Below are positions 7,142 to 16,373 of a stretch of DNA of 41,935 bases, in pieces (position 1 is the first letter of the stretch; every line of letters begins with the position of its first letter). Where the stretch lies: positions 1-41,935 of the forward strand of contig JAJZRF010000025.1 of assembly GCA_021847425.1 (NCBI GenBank), written 5' to 3'. The position numbers and the translations under genes are program-made. Below the pieces are notes generated by a model. It saw only the letters and a list, made by a program, of their open reading frames with translations. It ran no database searches and was not told where the DNA came from. Source of the stretch: Deltaproteobacteria bacterium (GTDB lineage: Bacteria; Desulfobacterota; Desulfobulbia; Desulfobulbales; Desulfurivibrionaceae).

Positions 7142-10100
7142 ATGAAAAAGAATATCAGAAACAAGATGCTGTTGGCCTTTGGCATGGTCTGTGTGGCCAT
7201 GCTGTTTCAGCTTGTCCTTTCACTCTATTTGCAGGCCCGGGTGGTCCGCTCCGTAACCTATGCCCGTGATGTCGGCTATGCAGGCAATGGCTTGGCCAAG
7301 GAACTCGAGCTTGATGTGGTGCAGGTCCAACAGTATCTCTCGGATATCAGTGCGACCAGGGGGGCAGAGGGATTTAACGACGGCTTTAAACAGGCGGAAA
7401 AATTTGCCGTACTTTTTGAAAAACATCTTGCGGAGCTGCGGGTAATTTATCCGGGACTTCACAAGGAATTTGATGATCTTGATAGCGCCTTTGCCCATTA
7501 TTATGAAAAGGGGAAATGGACTGCGGGGCAGTATATCAAAGGCGGACCTGATCTTGGCAATAAGGCGATGGGGGAGTTCGACGCCTCTGCGGATAAGTTG
7601 ACCAGGCAGTTGAACGCCATTGAAGATGAAATGTCCACCAATGCGCAAAACAGCATCAAGGGGGGCATGGATGCAATACGGTTGAATAATATCGTTGGCG
7701 GTATCCTTTCCGTTATCATCATTATCCTTACCCTCATTCTCGCCTGGATATTCTCCGGGCGAATCAGCTCGGCCCTTGGGAAAATGATCGGCGTTGCCCA
7801 GCTGATCGCTGCGGGCAACACCGATGTGCAGCTCGACACCAGCGCCAGTGATGAATTCGGGCTGCTTCAGAAAGCCATGGCGCAAATGGTGAAAGCGATC
7901 ACCGGAGTGGTCGATGAGGTGAACATGCTTTCAAATGCCGCCTGGCAGGGGAAGTTGACCACCCGTGCCGATGCCGCCAGGCATCAGGGTGATTTCAAAA
8001 AGCTCATCGCAGGGGTCAACAATGTCTTCAACCGTCTGGTTGGCATGCTCGACGCCATGCCTGCTCCGTCCATGCTCATCGATTCCGAGTTCAATATTCT
8101 CTATATGAACGAAATCGGCGCCAAAGTGGGCGGCAAAACTCCGGATCAGATGATTGGCACCAAGTGCTACGATCATTTCAGAACCAGCGACTGCAGAACC
8201 GACAAATGTGCCTGCGGCAGCGCCATGCGAAGCGGATCAGTGATTAACAGCGAAACCGACGCTCATCCGGGTGGACTTGACCTGGATATTGCTTATTTCG
8301 GCGCGCCGGTTCGTGACGAAACAGGCAAGATCATAGGAGCCTTCGAGGTGGTGAGCGACCAGACTGCGGTTAAGAAGGCTGCTCGACAGTCCCAGAAGAT
8401 TGCCGAGTATCAGAACCTTGAAACCGAAAAGGTCGTCTCCTGCATGAGCAAGCTCGCCAAGGGCGATACCTCCTGCTCCATTACTCCAGCCACAGGTGAT
8501 GCCGATACCGCCGAAGTGCGCAAGACCTTCCAGTCCATTGCCGAGGCCTTCAATGCCTGCACTGCGGTGGTCAATGCCCTGGTCGCTGATGTGGGCATGC
8601 TTTCCAGGGCAGCGGTGGAAGGCAAGCTGAATACCCGCGCCGACGCAGTCAAACACCAGGGGGAATTCAAAAATATCATCGAAGGAGTCAATAATACCAT
8701 GTCCAGGCTGGTGGGGTTGCTGGACACCATGCCCACCCCGGCCATGATCATCGACAATGATTTCAACGTGCAATACATGAACGAACTGGGCGCCAAGGTC
8801 GGCGGCAAGACCCCGGCCCAGTTGATCGGCGTCAGATGCTACGACCATTTCAAGACTTCGGACTGCAAGACCGAGCGGTGTGCCTGCGGTCAGGCCATGC
8901 GAAACGGGCAAAATGCCAACAGTGAAACCGATGCCCATCCGGCGGGGTTGGATCTGGATATCAGCTACATCGCCACGCCGCTCCGCGATGAGCAGGGCAA
9001 GATTATCGGCGCCTTTGAGGTGGTGAGTGACCAGACCGCGATCAAGCAGGCCGCCAGGGTTGCGGAAAAAATCGCGAAGTACCAGTCTGTCGAAACCCAT
9101 AAGTTGGTGGAATGCCTGGAAAAGATTGCCGAGGGCGATCTCTCCCTGGCCATCGAAACCGAACCGGCCGATGGGGATACCGATTCGGTGAAGCAGATCT
9201 TTGACGGCATTGGCTCGGCGTTGGGCGTCCTCATCAACGCATTGAACGAGATCACCGGCGCGGCCCGTGAAATTGCCGGCGGCAATCTTCTGGTCAAGAT
9301 GAAGAAGCGCAGTGAGCAGGATGAACTCATCCAGGCCCTGCAGGACATGGTTGAGAAGCTCAAGGAAATCATCACCGATGTGCGCGGCGCCGCGGATCAG
9401 GTGGCCAGCGGCAGTCAGGAGCTGAGCAGCAGCTCCCAGGAAGTTTCCCAGGGGGCCAGCGAGCAGGCCGCCTCGGTGGAGGAGATTTCTTCCTCCATGG
9501 AGGAACTGGCCAGCACCGTGGCTCAGACCGCCGATCACGCCCGGCAGACGGCGGCCATTTCCACCAAGGCCGCCGCCGATGCCGTGGATGGCGGCAAGGC
9601 GGTGGTGGAAACCGTGGCAGCCATGCAGCTTATCGCCACCAAGATCGAACTCATCGAGGAGATCGCCCGGCAGACCAACCTGTTGGCCCTAAACGCCGCC
9701 ATCGAAGCAGCCCGGGCAGGGGAGCACGGCAAGGGCTTTGCCGTGGTGGCCTCGGAGGTGCGTAAGCTCGCCGAACGCAGTCAGGTATCGGCTCAGGAGA
9801 TCAAGGGGGTTGCCGGAGCCAGCGTGGAAACCGCTTCCAACGCGGGCAAACTGATTAACGAGATTGTGCCGCAGATTCAGAAAACCGCGGAGCTGGTCCA
9901 TGAGATCGACGCAGCCAGTAACGAGCAGGCCCGTGGCATAGATGAAAATGCCAGGGCCATTCAGCAATTCGACCAGGTAATCCAGGCCAACAGCGCGGCT
10001 GCCGAGGAAATGGCCTCCACCAGCGAGGAGCTGACCGCCCAGGCCGCTCACCTGCAGGATGCCATCTCTTTTTTTAAGGTGGAAACGGAAAGCAGGCCAC

Positions 10101-10231
10101 GGCCCCAGGGACGGTCTTTGCCCCCGCCTGTCTTGGTAAGTCCGGCCAGAAAAAAAGCATCCTTAGGCAAGGGCAAAGGGGTGAAGCTCTCCCTGCCAGG
10201 AGCCGGTGAAGGGGATTTCGAGCGGTATTGA
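7142..10231 (+). CDS. Methyl-accepting chemotaxis protein with two Cys-rich PAS domains
   Basis: 1029 aa. TM1 about 9-31, a periplasmic sensor of about 150 aa, TM2 about 183-205, HAMP, then a 224-residue module present twice (from about 260 and about 484). Each copy has a HAMP-like linker (GKL-TRADA--HQG-FK) and a PAS domain with four cysteines in CYDHFxTSDCxTxxCACGxAM: Cys342, 351, 356, 358 and Cys566, 575, 580, 582. Then another HAMP-like segment and the standard signalling hairpin ([39 protein letters not shown]). The tail ends GDFERY. The PAS cysteines are intracellular and could bind metal, Fe-S or haem, or act as a redox switch; this is inference. ATG 7142 is chosen for GGTGGATGG just upstream and the membrane segment that follows. 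It heads the chemosensory cluster. Confidence 0.92.
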   Translation: MKKNIRNKMLLAFGMVCVAMLFQLVLSLYLQARVVRSVTYARDVGYAGNGLAKELELDVVQVQQYLSDISATRGAEGFNDGFKQAEKFAVLFEKHLAELRVIYPGLHKEFDDLDSAFAHYYEKGKWTAGQYIKGGPDLGNKAMGEFDASADKLTRQLNAIEDEMSTNAQNSIKGGMDAIRLNNIVGGILSVIIIILTLILAWIFSGRISSALGKMIGVAQLIAAGNTDVQLDTSASDEFGLLQKAMAQMVKAITGVVDEVNMLSNAAWQGKLTTRADAARHQGDFKKLIAGVNNVFNRLVGMLDAMPAPSMLIDSEFNILYMNEIGAKVGGKTPDQMIGTKCYDHFRTSDCRTDKCACGSAMRSGSVINSETDAHPGGLDLDIAYFGAPVRDETGKIIGAFEVVSDQTAVKKAARQSQKIAEYQNLETEKVVSCMSKLAKGDTSCSITPATGDADTAEVRKTFQSIAEAFNACTAVVNALVADVGMLSRAAVEGKLNTRADAVKHQGEFKNIIEGVNNTMSRLVGLLDTMPTPAMIIDNDFNVQYMNELGAKVGGKTPAQLIGVRCYDHFKTSDCKTERCACGQAMRNGQNANSETDAHPAGLDLDISYIATPLRDEQGKIIGAFEVVSDQTAIKQAARVAEKIAKYQSVETHKLVECLEKIAEGDLSLAIETEPADGDTDSVKQIFDGIGSALGVLINALNEITGAAREIAGGNLLVKMKKRSEQDELIQALQDMVEKLKEIITDVRGAADQVASGSQELSSSSQEVSQGASEQAASVEEISSSMEELASTVAQTADHARQTAAISTKAAADAVDGGKAVVETVAAMQLIATKIELIEEIARQTNLLALNAAIEAARAGEHGKGFAVVASEVRKLAERSQVSAQEIKGVAGASVETASNAGKLINEIVPQIQKTAELVHEIDAASNEQARGIDENARAIQQFDQVIQANSAAAEEMASTSEELTAQAAHLQDAISFFKVETESRPRPQGRSLPPPVLVSPARKKASLGKGKGVKLSLPGAGEGDFERY

Positions 10232-10277
10232 ATCTGGTGTCACGCCAACCTTGAAATATCGTAAATAGTGAGCTGCA

Positions 10278-10346
10278 ATTTCTTCATAATCAACCCAGGG
10301 AGGCTTGGCTATGAAGAAATACTATTGCGGACCGACGTTAATATAG
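10278..10346 (+). promoter_or_regulatory. Leader hairpin with a short ORF before the hybrid kinase gene
   Basis: ATTTCTTCATA (10278-10288) is perfectly complementary to 10310-10320. The 21-nt loop holds GGGAGG, a strong Shine-Dalgarno, and the right arm holds ATG 10311, which opens an 11-codon frame (MKKYYCGPTLI, stop TAG 10344-10346) out of frame with the kinase. The hairpin would hide the start codon while showing the ribosome site. No T-run follows the stem, so it is not a terminator. A translated leader peptide is inference. Confidence 0.4.
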
Positions 10347-10369
10347 TGCTGTCTTCCCATGGGGACGTT

Positions 10370-13300
10370 GTGAAAGCTACATCTGAGCAAGTTTCATTCA
10401 TTTGCCGCTATTTTCTCTTGGCGCTCTTATTTTTTATTCCGGTTTTCTTGCCCCTGTCCGCTGTTGGTTCAGAACTTACCACGGTCAAAATCGGGGTGCT
10501 GGCAAAAAGGGGGAGTGAGAATGTGGTGCAAAAATGGACCCCTACCGCAGAGTATCTGAGCAGAGCGATTCCTGCGCACTCTTTCGAGATCGTGCCCCTT
10601 GATTTTGCCCAGGTACGCCAAGCAGTAAAAGATCGAACCATCGATTTCTTGATTACCAACAGCGGCTACTATGTTGCCTTGGAATACGAGTTCGGGGTCA
10701 GCCGCATCGCCACGATGAAAAATCTGTTCAACCATGTTCCCAAGACCCTGTTCGGCGGCGTAATATTCACCCGGTCGGGCCGCACTGATATTAACGGGCT
10801 GCGCGATTTAACCGGCAAATCTTTTTGTGCCGTTGACCAGGAATCCCTTGGCGGCTGGCTGATGGCCTTGCGCGAGTTCCACGCTCAGGGAATAAACCCT
10901 GGGCGTGATTTTAAGGCGCTCAGATTTGCCGGCACCCATGATGCTGTGGTTTCGGCAGTGCTCAGCGGTAAAGCGGATGCCGGCACGGTAAGAACGGATA
11001 TCTTGGAGAAGATGGCGGAAGAAGGTAGGCTAAACCTTGCCTCGCTTAAAATACTCAATCCTCAAAGTACTCAGGATAATTTTTCTTATCTGCATAGTAC
11101 CAGGCTCTATCCGGAATGGCCCTTTGCCAAGCTCAAACATACAGCGGAGAAACTCTCCGAAGATGTTGCCATAGCCTTGTTGAGCATGTCCCCACAAAGT
11201 ATGGCCGCTCAAGCCCCACATATTGGCGGCTGGACCGTACCCCTTGATTATCAGCCAGTGCACGAACTCCTTCAGGAGTTGGAACTCCCACCCTATGCGC
11301 ATCCTTTTGGGCCTATTCACTTTGTCGATTTCGTCAAGCAATACTGGACCTGGCTCCTCATCATCTCCATTCTTTTTGTTTTCCTGCTTATTTTCACAAG
11401 CTATACCGTGCGACTCAATCGGAAACTTGTTTCCGCCCAGGCGGAACTCGCAGAACAGCTTGAAACAGTAAGGTTCGCGCAGAAGGCCTTGCAAGAATCG
11501 GAGAGGAACTATCGAGAAATTTTTCATTCCACCAACGATGCCTTTTTTGTGCATGATTTGGCCTCAGGCGCCATTCTCGACGTGAACAAGGCCATGTGTG
11601 AGATGTATGGGTATTCCCGGGACGAGGTTCTTCTCCTATCAGTGGGTGATTTGAGTGCTGGTGAGCCGCCTTTTACGAGCATGGATGCCGCTCAGTTTAT
11701 TGCTAAAACCCTGGCCGATGGACTACAAAACTTCGAATGGCTCGCCAAACGGAGAAGCGGCGACCTCTTCTGGGTTGAGGTCAACCTCAAGCTGGCAAAC
11801 ATCGGCGGGCAGGATAGGATCCTGGCGGTAGTGCATGATATTGAGGCCCGCAAGAAGGCCGAGGCGGAATTGAACCAATACAGCCTGCATTTGGAACAAT
11901 TTGTGAAAGAGCGCACGGCTGAACTCAAAAAAAGCGAATCATCCCTGGCCGAGGCGCAACGCATCGCGCATCTGGGGAACTGGGAATGGCTGATCCCGGA
12001 AAACGAAGTCCGGTGGTCTGTCGAAGCATATCGTATTTACGGTTTTGAGCCGGGGAAATCTCTTCCCTCCTATGAGTCATTCATCGCGGCGGTCCATCCT
12101 GATGACCGGGAGATGGTGAGCCGCGCTGTTGTTGATGCCTTGGAAAAGCGCGGCGTATACAGCGTGGAACATCGTCTTGTGCTTCCCGGCGGAACAGAGC
12201 GTCATGTGCATGAACAGGGCGAAGTTTTTTGGGCTGCCGATGGCAAACCGGCCAAAATGGTGGGCATTGTTCAGGATATCACCGAGCGCAAGATCCTTGA
12301 GCAGGAACGAACCCGCCTGGTCAAGGCCGTGGAATATGCGGCGGAATCCATCATCATTACGGACCAGGATGGCACTATCGAGTATGTGAATCCCGCCTTT
12401 ACAAAAGTCACCGGCTATAGCCGGGAAGAGGTTGTCGGTCAAAATCCGCGCATTTTGCAAGGCGGCCAACATGATCAATTATTTTATGGAAAAATGTGGG
12501 ACACCCTTCGCCGTGGTGAATCCTGGTCCGGTCATTTTATAAACAGAAAAAAGGATGGTGCATTTTTTGAGGAAGATGCTGCTATTTCTCCCATCCTGGA
12601 TGGCGCTGGATACATTATCAACTATGTGGCTGTAAAGCATGATGTTACCAAGAGGATTCAGCTTGAAAAACAACTGCTGCAAGCTCAAAAGCTTGAGTCC
12701 ATCGGTACCTTGGCGGGGGGGATTGCCCACGACTTTAACAACATTCTCACCGCTATCCTGGGTTATGGTGAAATGGTTATGCACGGACTTCCCGAAGACA
12801 GTCCGTTGCGGGAACAACAGAAGCACGTTGTAATGGCCGGCAGGCGCGCTTCTGATTTGGTCAAACAAATTCTAACTTTCAGCCGCAGAGGGGAACAGGA
12901 ACGGAGGCCGCTTCAGGTTCAGCAGATTGTTACGGAAGTCCTTAAGCTCCTGCGTGCCAGCATTCCAACCACCATTGAGTTTAAACTGAATATTGATGAA
13001 GGTTGCGGGGCAATTCTCGCCGATCCGACGCAGATCCATCAAGTTGTCATGAATCTTTGCACCAATGCCTATCATGCCATGCGTGAAAAAAAAGGGGGGG
13101 TGTTAGGGGTGGGCTTAACCTCTGTGGAGCTTGGTTGCGAGACCATGCAAAATAAAATAGATCTGCGGCCAGGACCATATGTGAGGCTTGAGGTGAGTGA
13201 TGCGGGGCAAGGCATGAGTAAGTCAGTGTTGGAGAGAATATTTGAGCCCTATTTCACCACCAAAGCATCAGGAGAAGGAACAGGCCTGGGTCTTGCTGTG

Positions 13301-13810
13301 GTGCATGGCATTGCCAGGAATATGGGCGGCGGGGTCACCGTTTACAGTGAGCTCGGTACGGGGACAACGTTCCATGTCTATTTTCCTCGGATAGTATCCT
13401 TTGCCAGCCAGGAATCCCTTCCTGTGCACTCGCTACAAGGGGGGAATGAACGCCTGCTGGTGGTCGATGATGAAGCGGTAATTACCCAGCTGGAGCAGCA
13501 ACTTTTGGAAAGCCTGGGCTACCAGGTGACCGCAACCACAAAGAGTGTTGAGGCCTGGCAAGTATTTGAGGCGCATCCTGACCGCTTTGATCTGATTATC
13601 ACGGATATGGCCATGCCGCACATGAGTGGCATTGAATTAGCAACCAAAATTATGAAGCTTCGGCAGGATATACCTGTGATCCTGTGTACGGGCTTCAGTG
13701 AAATAATCAACGAAGAAAAGGCCAAAGTCCTGGGGATACGTGAATACCTCATGAAACCGATAAGCAAAAATGATCTGGCAACCGCCATCAGGCGAGTCCT
13801 CAATACATAG
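10370..13810 (+). CDS. Hybrid sensor histidine kinase with PhnD-like periplasmic binding domain
   Basis: 1146 aa from GTG 10370, chosen for GGGGA upstream and because a signal anchor (ICRYFLLALLFFIPVFLPLS) follows; an earlier GTG at 10268 would add 34 residues over the leader hairpin. Order: PhnD-type solute-binding domain (about 36-310; TVKIGVLAKRG, DFLITNSGYYVALE, KADAGTVRTD), TM about 324-347, PAS about 380-495, PAS about 527-645, PAS about 652-760, HisKA with His787 (GGIAHDFNNILTAILGYGEM), HATPase (NLCTNAYHAM, VSDAGQGMS, GTGLGLAVVHG) and a C-terminal receiver with Asp1079 and Lys1129. Ligands of PhnD-like sensors include phosphonate and phosphite, but in fused kinases the ligand is usually unknown. 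Its place between two MCP genes suggests that it cross-talks with or regulates the chemosensory cluster. Confidence 0.88.
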   Translation: MKATSEQVSFICRYFLLALLFFIPVFLPLSAVGSELTTVKIGVLAKRGSENVVQKWTPTAEYLSRAIPAHSFEIVPLDFAQVRQAVKDRTIDFLITNSGYYVALEYEFGVSRIATMKNLFNHVPKTLFGGVIFTRSGRTDINGLRDLTGKSFCAVDQESLGGWLMALREFHAQGINPGRDFKALRFAGTHDAVVSAVLSGKADAGTVRTDILEKMAEEGRLNLASLKILNPQSTQDNFSYLHSTRLYPEWPFAKLKHTAEKLSEDVAIALLSMSPQSMAAQAPHIGGWTVPLDYQPVHELLQELELPPYAHPFGPIHFVDFVKQYWTWLLIISILFVFLLIFTSYTVRLNRKLVSAQAELAEQLETVRFAQKALQESERNYREIFHSTNDAFFVHDLASGAILDVNKAMCEMYGYSRDEVLLLSVGDLSAGEPPFTSMDAAQFIAKTLADGLQNFEWLAKRRSGDLFWVEVNLKLANIGGQDRILAVVHDIEARKKAEAELNQYSLHLEQFVKERTAELKKSESSLAEAQRIAHLGNWEWLIPENEVRWSVEAYRIYGFEPGKSLPSYESFIAAVHPDDREMVSRAVVDALEKRGVYSVEHRLVLPGGTERHVHEQGEVFWAADGKPAKMVGIVQDITERKILEQERTRLVKAVEYAAESIIITDQDGTIEYVNPAFTKVTGYSREEVVGQNPRILQGGQHDQLFYGKMWDTLRRGESWSGHFINRKKDGAFFEEDAAISPILDGAGYIINYVAVKHDVTKRIQLEKQLLQAQKLESIGTLAGGIAHDFNNILTAILGYGEMVMHGLPEDSPLREQQKHVVMAGRRASDLVKQILTFSRRGEQERRPLQVQQIVTEVLKLLRASIPTTIEFKLNIDEGCGAILADPTQIHQVVMNLCTNAYHAMREKKGGVLGVGLTSVELGCETMQNKIDLRPGPYVRLEVSDAGQGMSKSVLERIFEPYFTTKASGEGTGLGLAVVHGIARNMGGGVTVYSELGTGTTFHVYFPRIVSFASQESLPVHSLQGGNERLLVVDDEAVITQLEQQLLESLGYQVTATTKSVEAWQVFEAHPDRFDLIITDMAMPHMSGIELATKIMKLRQDIPVILCTGFSEIINEEKAKVLGIREYLMKPISKNDLATAIRRVLNT

Positions 13811-13830
13811 CCTGTTTTTCGCATCATTCT

Positions 13831-13874
13831 TTGGAGATACTGCATGTTAAAAAGGAGATACCGCATGTTTAAAA
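13831..13874 (+). repeat. Tandem duplication of a ribosome site and start codon
   Basis: GGAGATACTGCATGTT at 13833 is repeated 21 bp later as GGAGATACCGCATGTT. Each copy carries a Shine-Dalgarno and an ATG (13844 and 13865), and both ATGs are in frame with the MCP that follows. The two copies differ by a single T/C before each ATG. Confidence 0.7.
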
Positions 13875-16054
13875 ATCTCAGCATAAAAGCAAAAATTTTA
13901 GTTCTCGTCCTGAGCGGAATTTTGGTTATGACCCTGTTCAACATGGGAAAGCAATATGTCGATTTTGACAAAACATTGGCCTCGGCCAAAAAAACGCGGG
14001 CTGCCAGGGTAAGGGCTACCTTCAAGAGCTCTCTGGCGCAACAACTTCAAAATCTTTCCCTGGCAATGGAGACCTTGACGCAAGATAAAGAGGTTATCCG
14101 TTATTTTGCCGAGGGCAACCGGGACGGGCTGATTCAGGACTTGGGCAAGTATAATGAAAAACTAAAGAAAGAATACGACATCGACCAGTTTCAATTTCAC
14201 ACCCCGCCGGCCACCAGTTTTTTACGGCTTCATCAACCCGGGAAGTTTGGCGATGATCTTTCCGCCTTCCGCAACACGGTTGTCGAGGCCAACCAGAACA
14301 AGAAAAAGGTCGTCGGTCTCGAAGTCGGTGTCGCGGGGCCTGGACTGCGCGTGGTATTCCCTGTTTCCTATGAAAATAAACACATCGGCACCATCGAGTT
14401 CGGCGGTTCGATCAGCGGCCTGCTGAACAATCTTAAAGAGACGTTTGGGATAGAATATGCCATAGGCATCCGCCCGGAGGTGTTCAAAAAAGCGCAACGT
14501 GCGGACAAGGGGACGGATATCCTTGCGGATAATCTGGTTTTTTACGCAACATCCTCCGATCTTGCCAAGAGCATCATAAGCGCCTATGTGGCCGGAAAGG
14601 ATGAATACAAGATCAACGGCAAGTTTTTTATCACCTATCCCCTGGCGCTGACGGATTACCAGGGCCAGGAGATTGGTTCCATCCTCGTCATGGACAACGT
14701 GCAGGATATTGTGGATGATCTGCAAAATAAATTAATTGCCAATGTGGGCATCAACCTCGTTCTTGCGGGCATCATTCTTGCGGTTCTTTTTTTCTTTGTC
14801 CGGAAAGCGTTTCTCCCGATCAACGATGCCATTGTTACCTTCGACAGGATTGCCGATGGGGACTTGACTGTTGATATAAAGGTGGACAAAAAAGACGAGG
14901 TTTCGCAAATGCTGGCCGCCATGAAAAACATGGTGGCAAATCTCCAGAAAACCGCGCAGATGGCAGAGCAAATTGCCTTGGGCGATCTTGATGTGAATGT
15001 AACAATACTTTCCGGCAAGGACATTCTGGGCAAATCCCTTGCCAAAATGGTCGAGAACTTGAGGGGGACCGCTGGCAATGCGGAAATGATTGCCAACGGG
15101 GATCTCAGGGTTGAGGTTAAACTGCTTTCCGCCAAGGATGCCCTGGGTAAATCCTTGACCGCTATGATTGAAAAATTGCGGCAGGTTATCACTGACGTGC
15201 GGACTGCCGCCGACCAGGTAGCCTCCGGGAGTCAGGAGCTGAGCAGCAGCTCCGAGCAAGTCTCCCAAGGAGCAAGCGAACAGGCAGCCGCGGTGGAGGA
15301 GATTTCTTCCTCCATGGAGGAACTGGCCAGCACCGTGTCGCAGACCGCCGATCATGCCCGGCAGACCGCGGTTATCTCCAACAAGGCGGCCACCGATGCC
15401 GTGGATGGCGGGAAGGCTGTGGCGGAAACCGTTACCGCGATGCAGCATATTGCCGAAAAGATCGAACTCATTGAGGAGATCGCCCGGCAGACCAACCTGC
15501 TGGCCCTGAATGCGGCCATCGAGGCGGCGCGGGCAGGCGAGCACGGCAAAGGCTTCGCCGTGGTGGCCTCCGAGGTGCGCAAGCTCGCCGAACGCAGCCA
15601 GGTGTCGGCTCAGGAGATCAAGGGCGTGGCCACAACCAGCGTGGAAACAGCGGCAAGGGCCGGGCGGTTGATCAACGATATTGTGCCCCAGATCCAGAAA
15701 ACCGCCGAGCTGGTTCATGAAATCGATGCGGCCGCCAACGAGCAGGCCCGTGGCATTGATGAAAACGCCAGGGCCATCCAGCAGTTTGATCAGGTGATCC
15801 AGTCCAACAGCGCGGCCGCCGAGGAGATGGCTTCCACCAGCGAGGAACTGACTGCCCAGGCGGCGCAGATGCAGGAAACCATAGCTTTTTTCAAGACGGG
15901 GGCGACGGGCGCGGCAGCCACCCCCCGTCCGCAGGGACGGCCGCAGTCTCAGCCTGTTTCGACTAACCATTCGGCAGGGGGGAAAAAATCCAGCGGCAAG
16001 GGGGTTAAGCTCTCCCTGCCAGGGGCCGGAGAAGGGGATTTTGAACGGTATTAG
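13865..16054 (+). CDS. Methyl-accepting chemotaxis protein with double-Cache sensor and three HAMP domains
   Basis: 729 aa (736 from ATG 13844). TM1 about 9-27; periplasmic dCache-type sensor about 35-285 with [17 protein letters not shown] and [19 protein letters not shown], which resembles the dCache_3 group; TM2 about 292-314; then three HAMP-like segments in a row ([27 protein letters not shown]) before the signalling hairpin. The ligand is not predictable. The signalling domain is almost the same as in the first MCP at protein and DNA level, with identical runs of more than 40 bases. The tail [15 protein letters not shown] is the same as in that MCP. The second of two duplicated starts is preferred because the Lys-rich cytoplasmic N-terminus then begins as in other MCPs. 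Confidence 0.92.
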   Translation: MFKNLSIKAKILVLVLSGILVMTLFNMGKQYVDFDKTLASAKKTRAARVRATFKSSLAQQLQNLSLAMETLTQDKEVIRYFAEGNRDGLIQDLGKYNEKLKKEYDIDQFQFHTPPATSFLRLHQPGKFGDDLSAFRNTVVEANQNKKKVVGLEVGVAGPGLRVVFPVSYENKHIGTIEFGGSISGLLNNLKETFGIEYAIGIRPEVFKKAQRADKGTDILADNLVFYATSSDLAKSIISAYVAGKDEYKINGKFFITYPLALTDYQGQEIGSILVMDNVQDIVDDLQNKLIANVGINLVLAGIILAVLFFFVRKAFLPINDAIVTFDRIADGDLTVDIKVDKKDEVSQMLAAMKNMVANLQKTAQMAEQIALGDLDVNVTILSGKDILGKSLAKMVENLRGTAGNAEMIANGDLRVEVKLLSAKDALGKSLTAMIEKLRQVITDVRTAADQVASGSQELSSSSEQVSQGASEQAAAVEEISSSMEELASTVSQTADHARQTAVISNKAATDAVDGGKAVAETVTAMQHIAEKIELIEEIARQTNLLALNAAIEAARAGEHGKGFAVVASEVRKLAERSQVSAQEIKGVATTSVETAARAGRLINDIVPQIQKTAELVHEIDAAANEQARGIDENARAIQQFDQVIQSNSAAAEEMASTSEELTAQAAQMQETIAFFKTGATGAAATPRPQGRPQSQPVSTNHSAGGKKSSGKGVKLSLPGAGEGDFERY

Positions 16055-16373
16055 GGCTGCCCAACGGTTCCGGGGCGTAGAAATGGGGATGATGCGAGGG
16101 CGGCAGATGCTGCGACTGTCTCAGCGCAATCTTTTTTTGAGACGGAATTCACTGGTAATGCTCAATAAGCCCGAGACTAAATATTGTTGAATGTGGATTT
16201 TTTCTGTTATTGAAACGGTTATACAGAGGTAATATTAGTATTTTTTCAGTATTGACATAATATGTTAATGATTGCATGTTTGTTTCTGCGAAAATACAAA
16301 TATGATATTGTCAAATTTGTATTTTATGTCTCAGAACAACCAGTAGTTTAAATTAAGAAGAGAGGATTACTGT
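16055..16373. other. 319-bp intergenic region with AT-rich palindrome, probable promoter of the third MCP/cheA unit
   Basis: No gene. The right half (16170-16345) is much more AT-rich than its surroundings. AAAATACAAAT (16291-16301) is perfectly complementary to 16315-16325 with a 13-nt spacer, which could be an operator or a hairpin. A TTGACA lies at 16254 but without a good -10 at normal spacing. This is the largest gap inside the cluster and the likeliest place for transcription of the third MCP, cheA and downstream genes to begin. GAGAGGA precedes the ATG at 16374. Confidence 0.5.

Noticed and set aside
9490-9505. 16-bp perfect palindrome TTCCTCCATGGAGGAA, also at 15307-15322
   Set aside because: It lies in the codons for the conserved SSMEE of the MCP signalling domain; coding constraint and shared ancestry explain it.
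8237-9538. 433-codon open frame on the minus strand
   Set aside because: Antisense to the duplicated PAS modules of the first MCP; its own internal repetition only mirrors that duplication.
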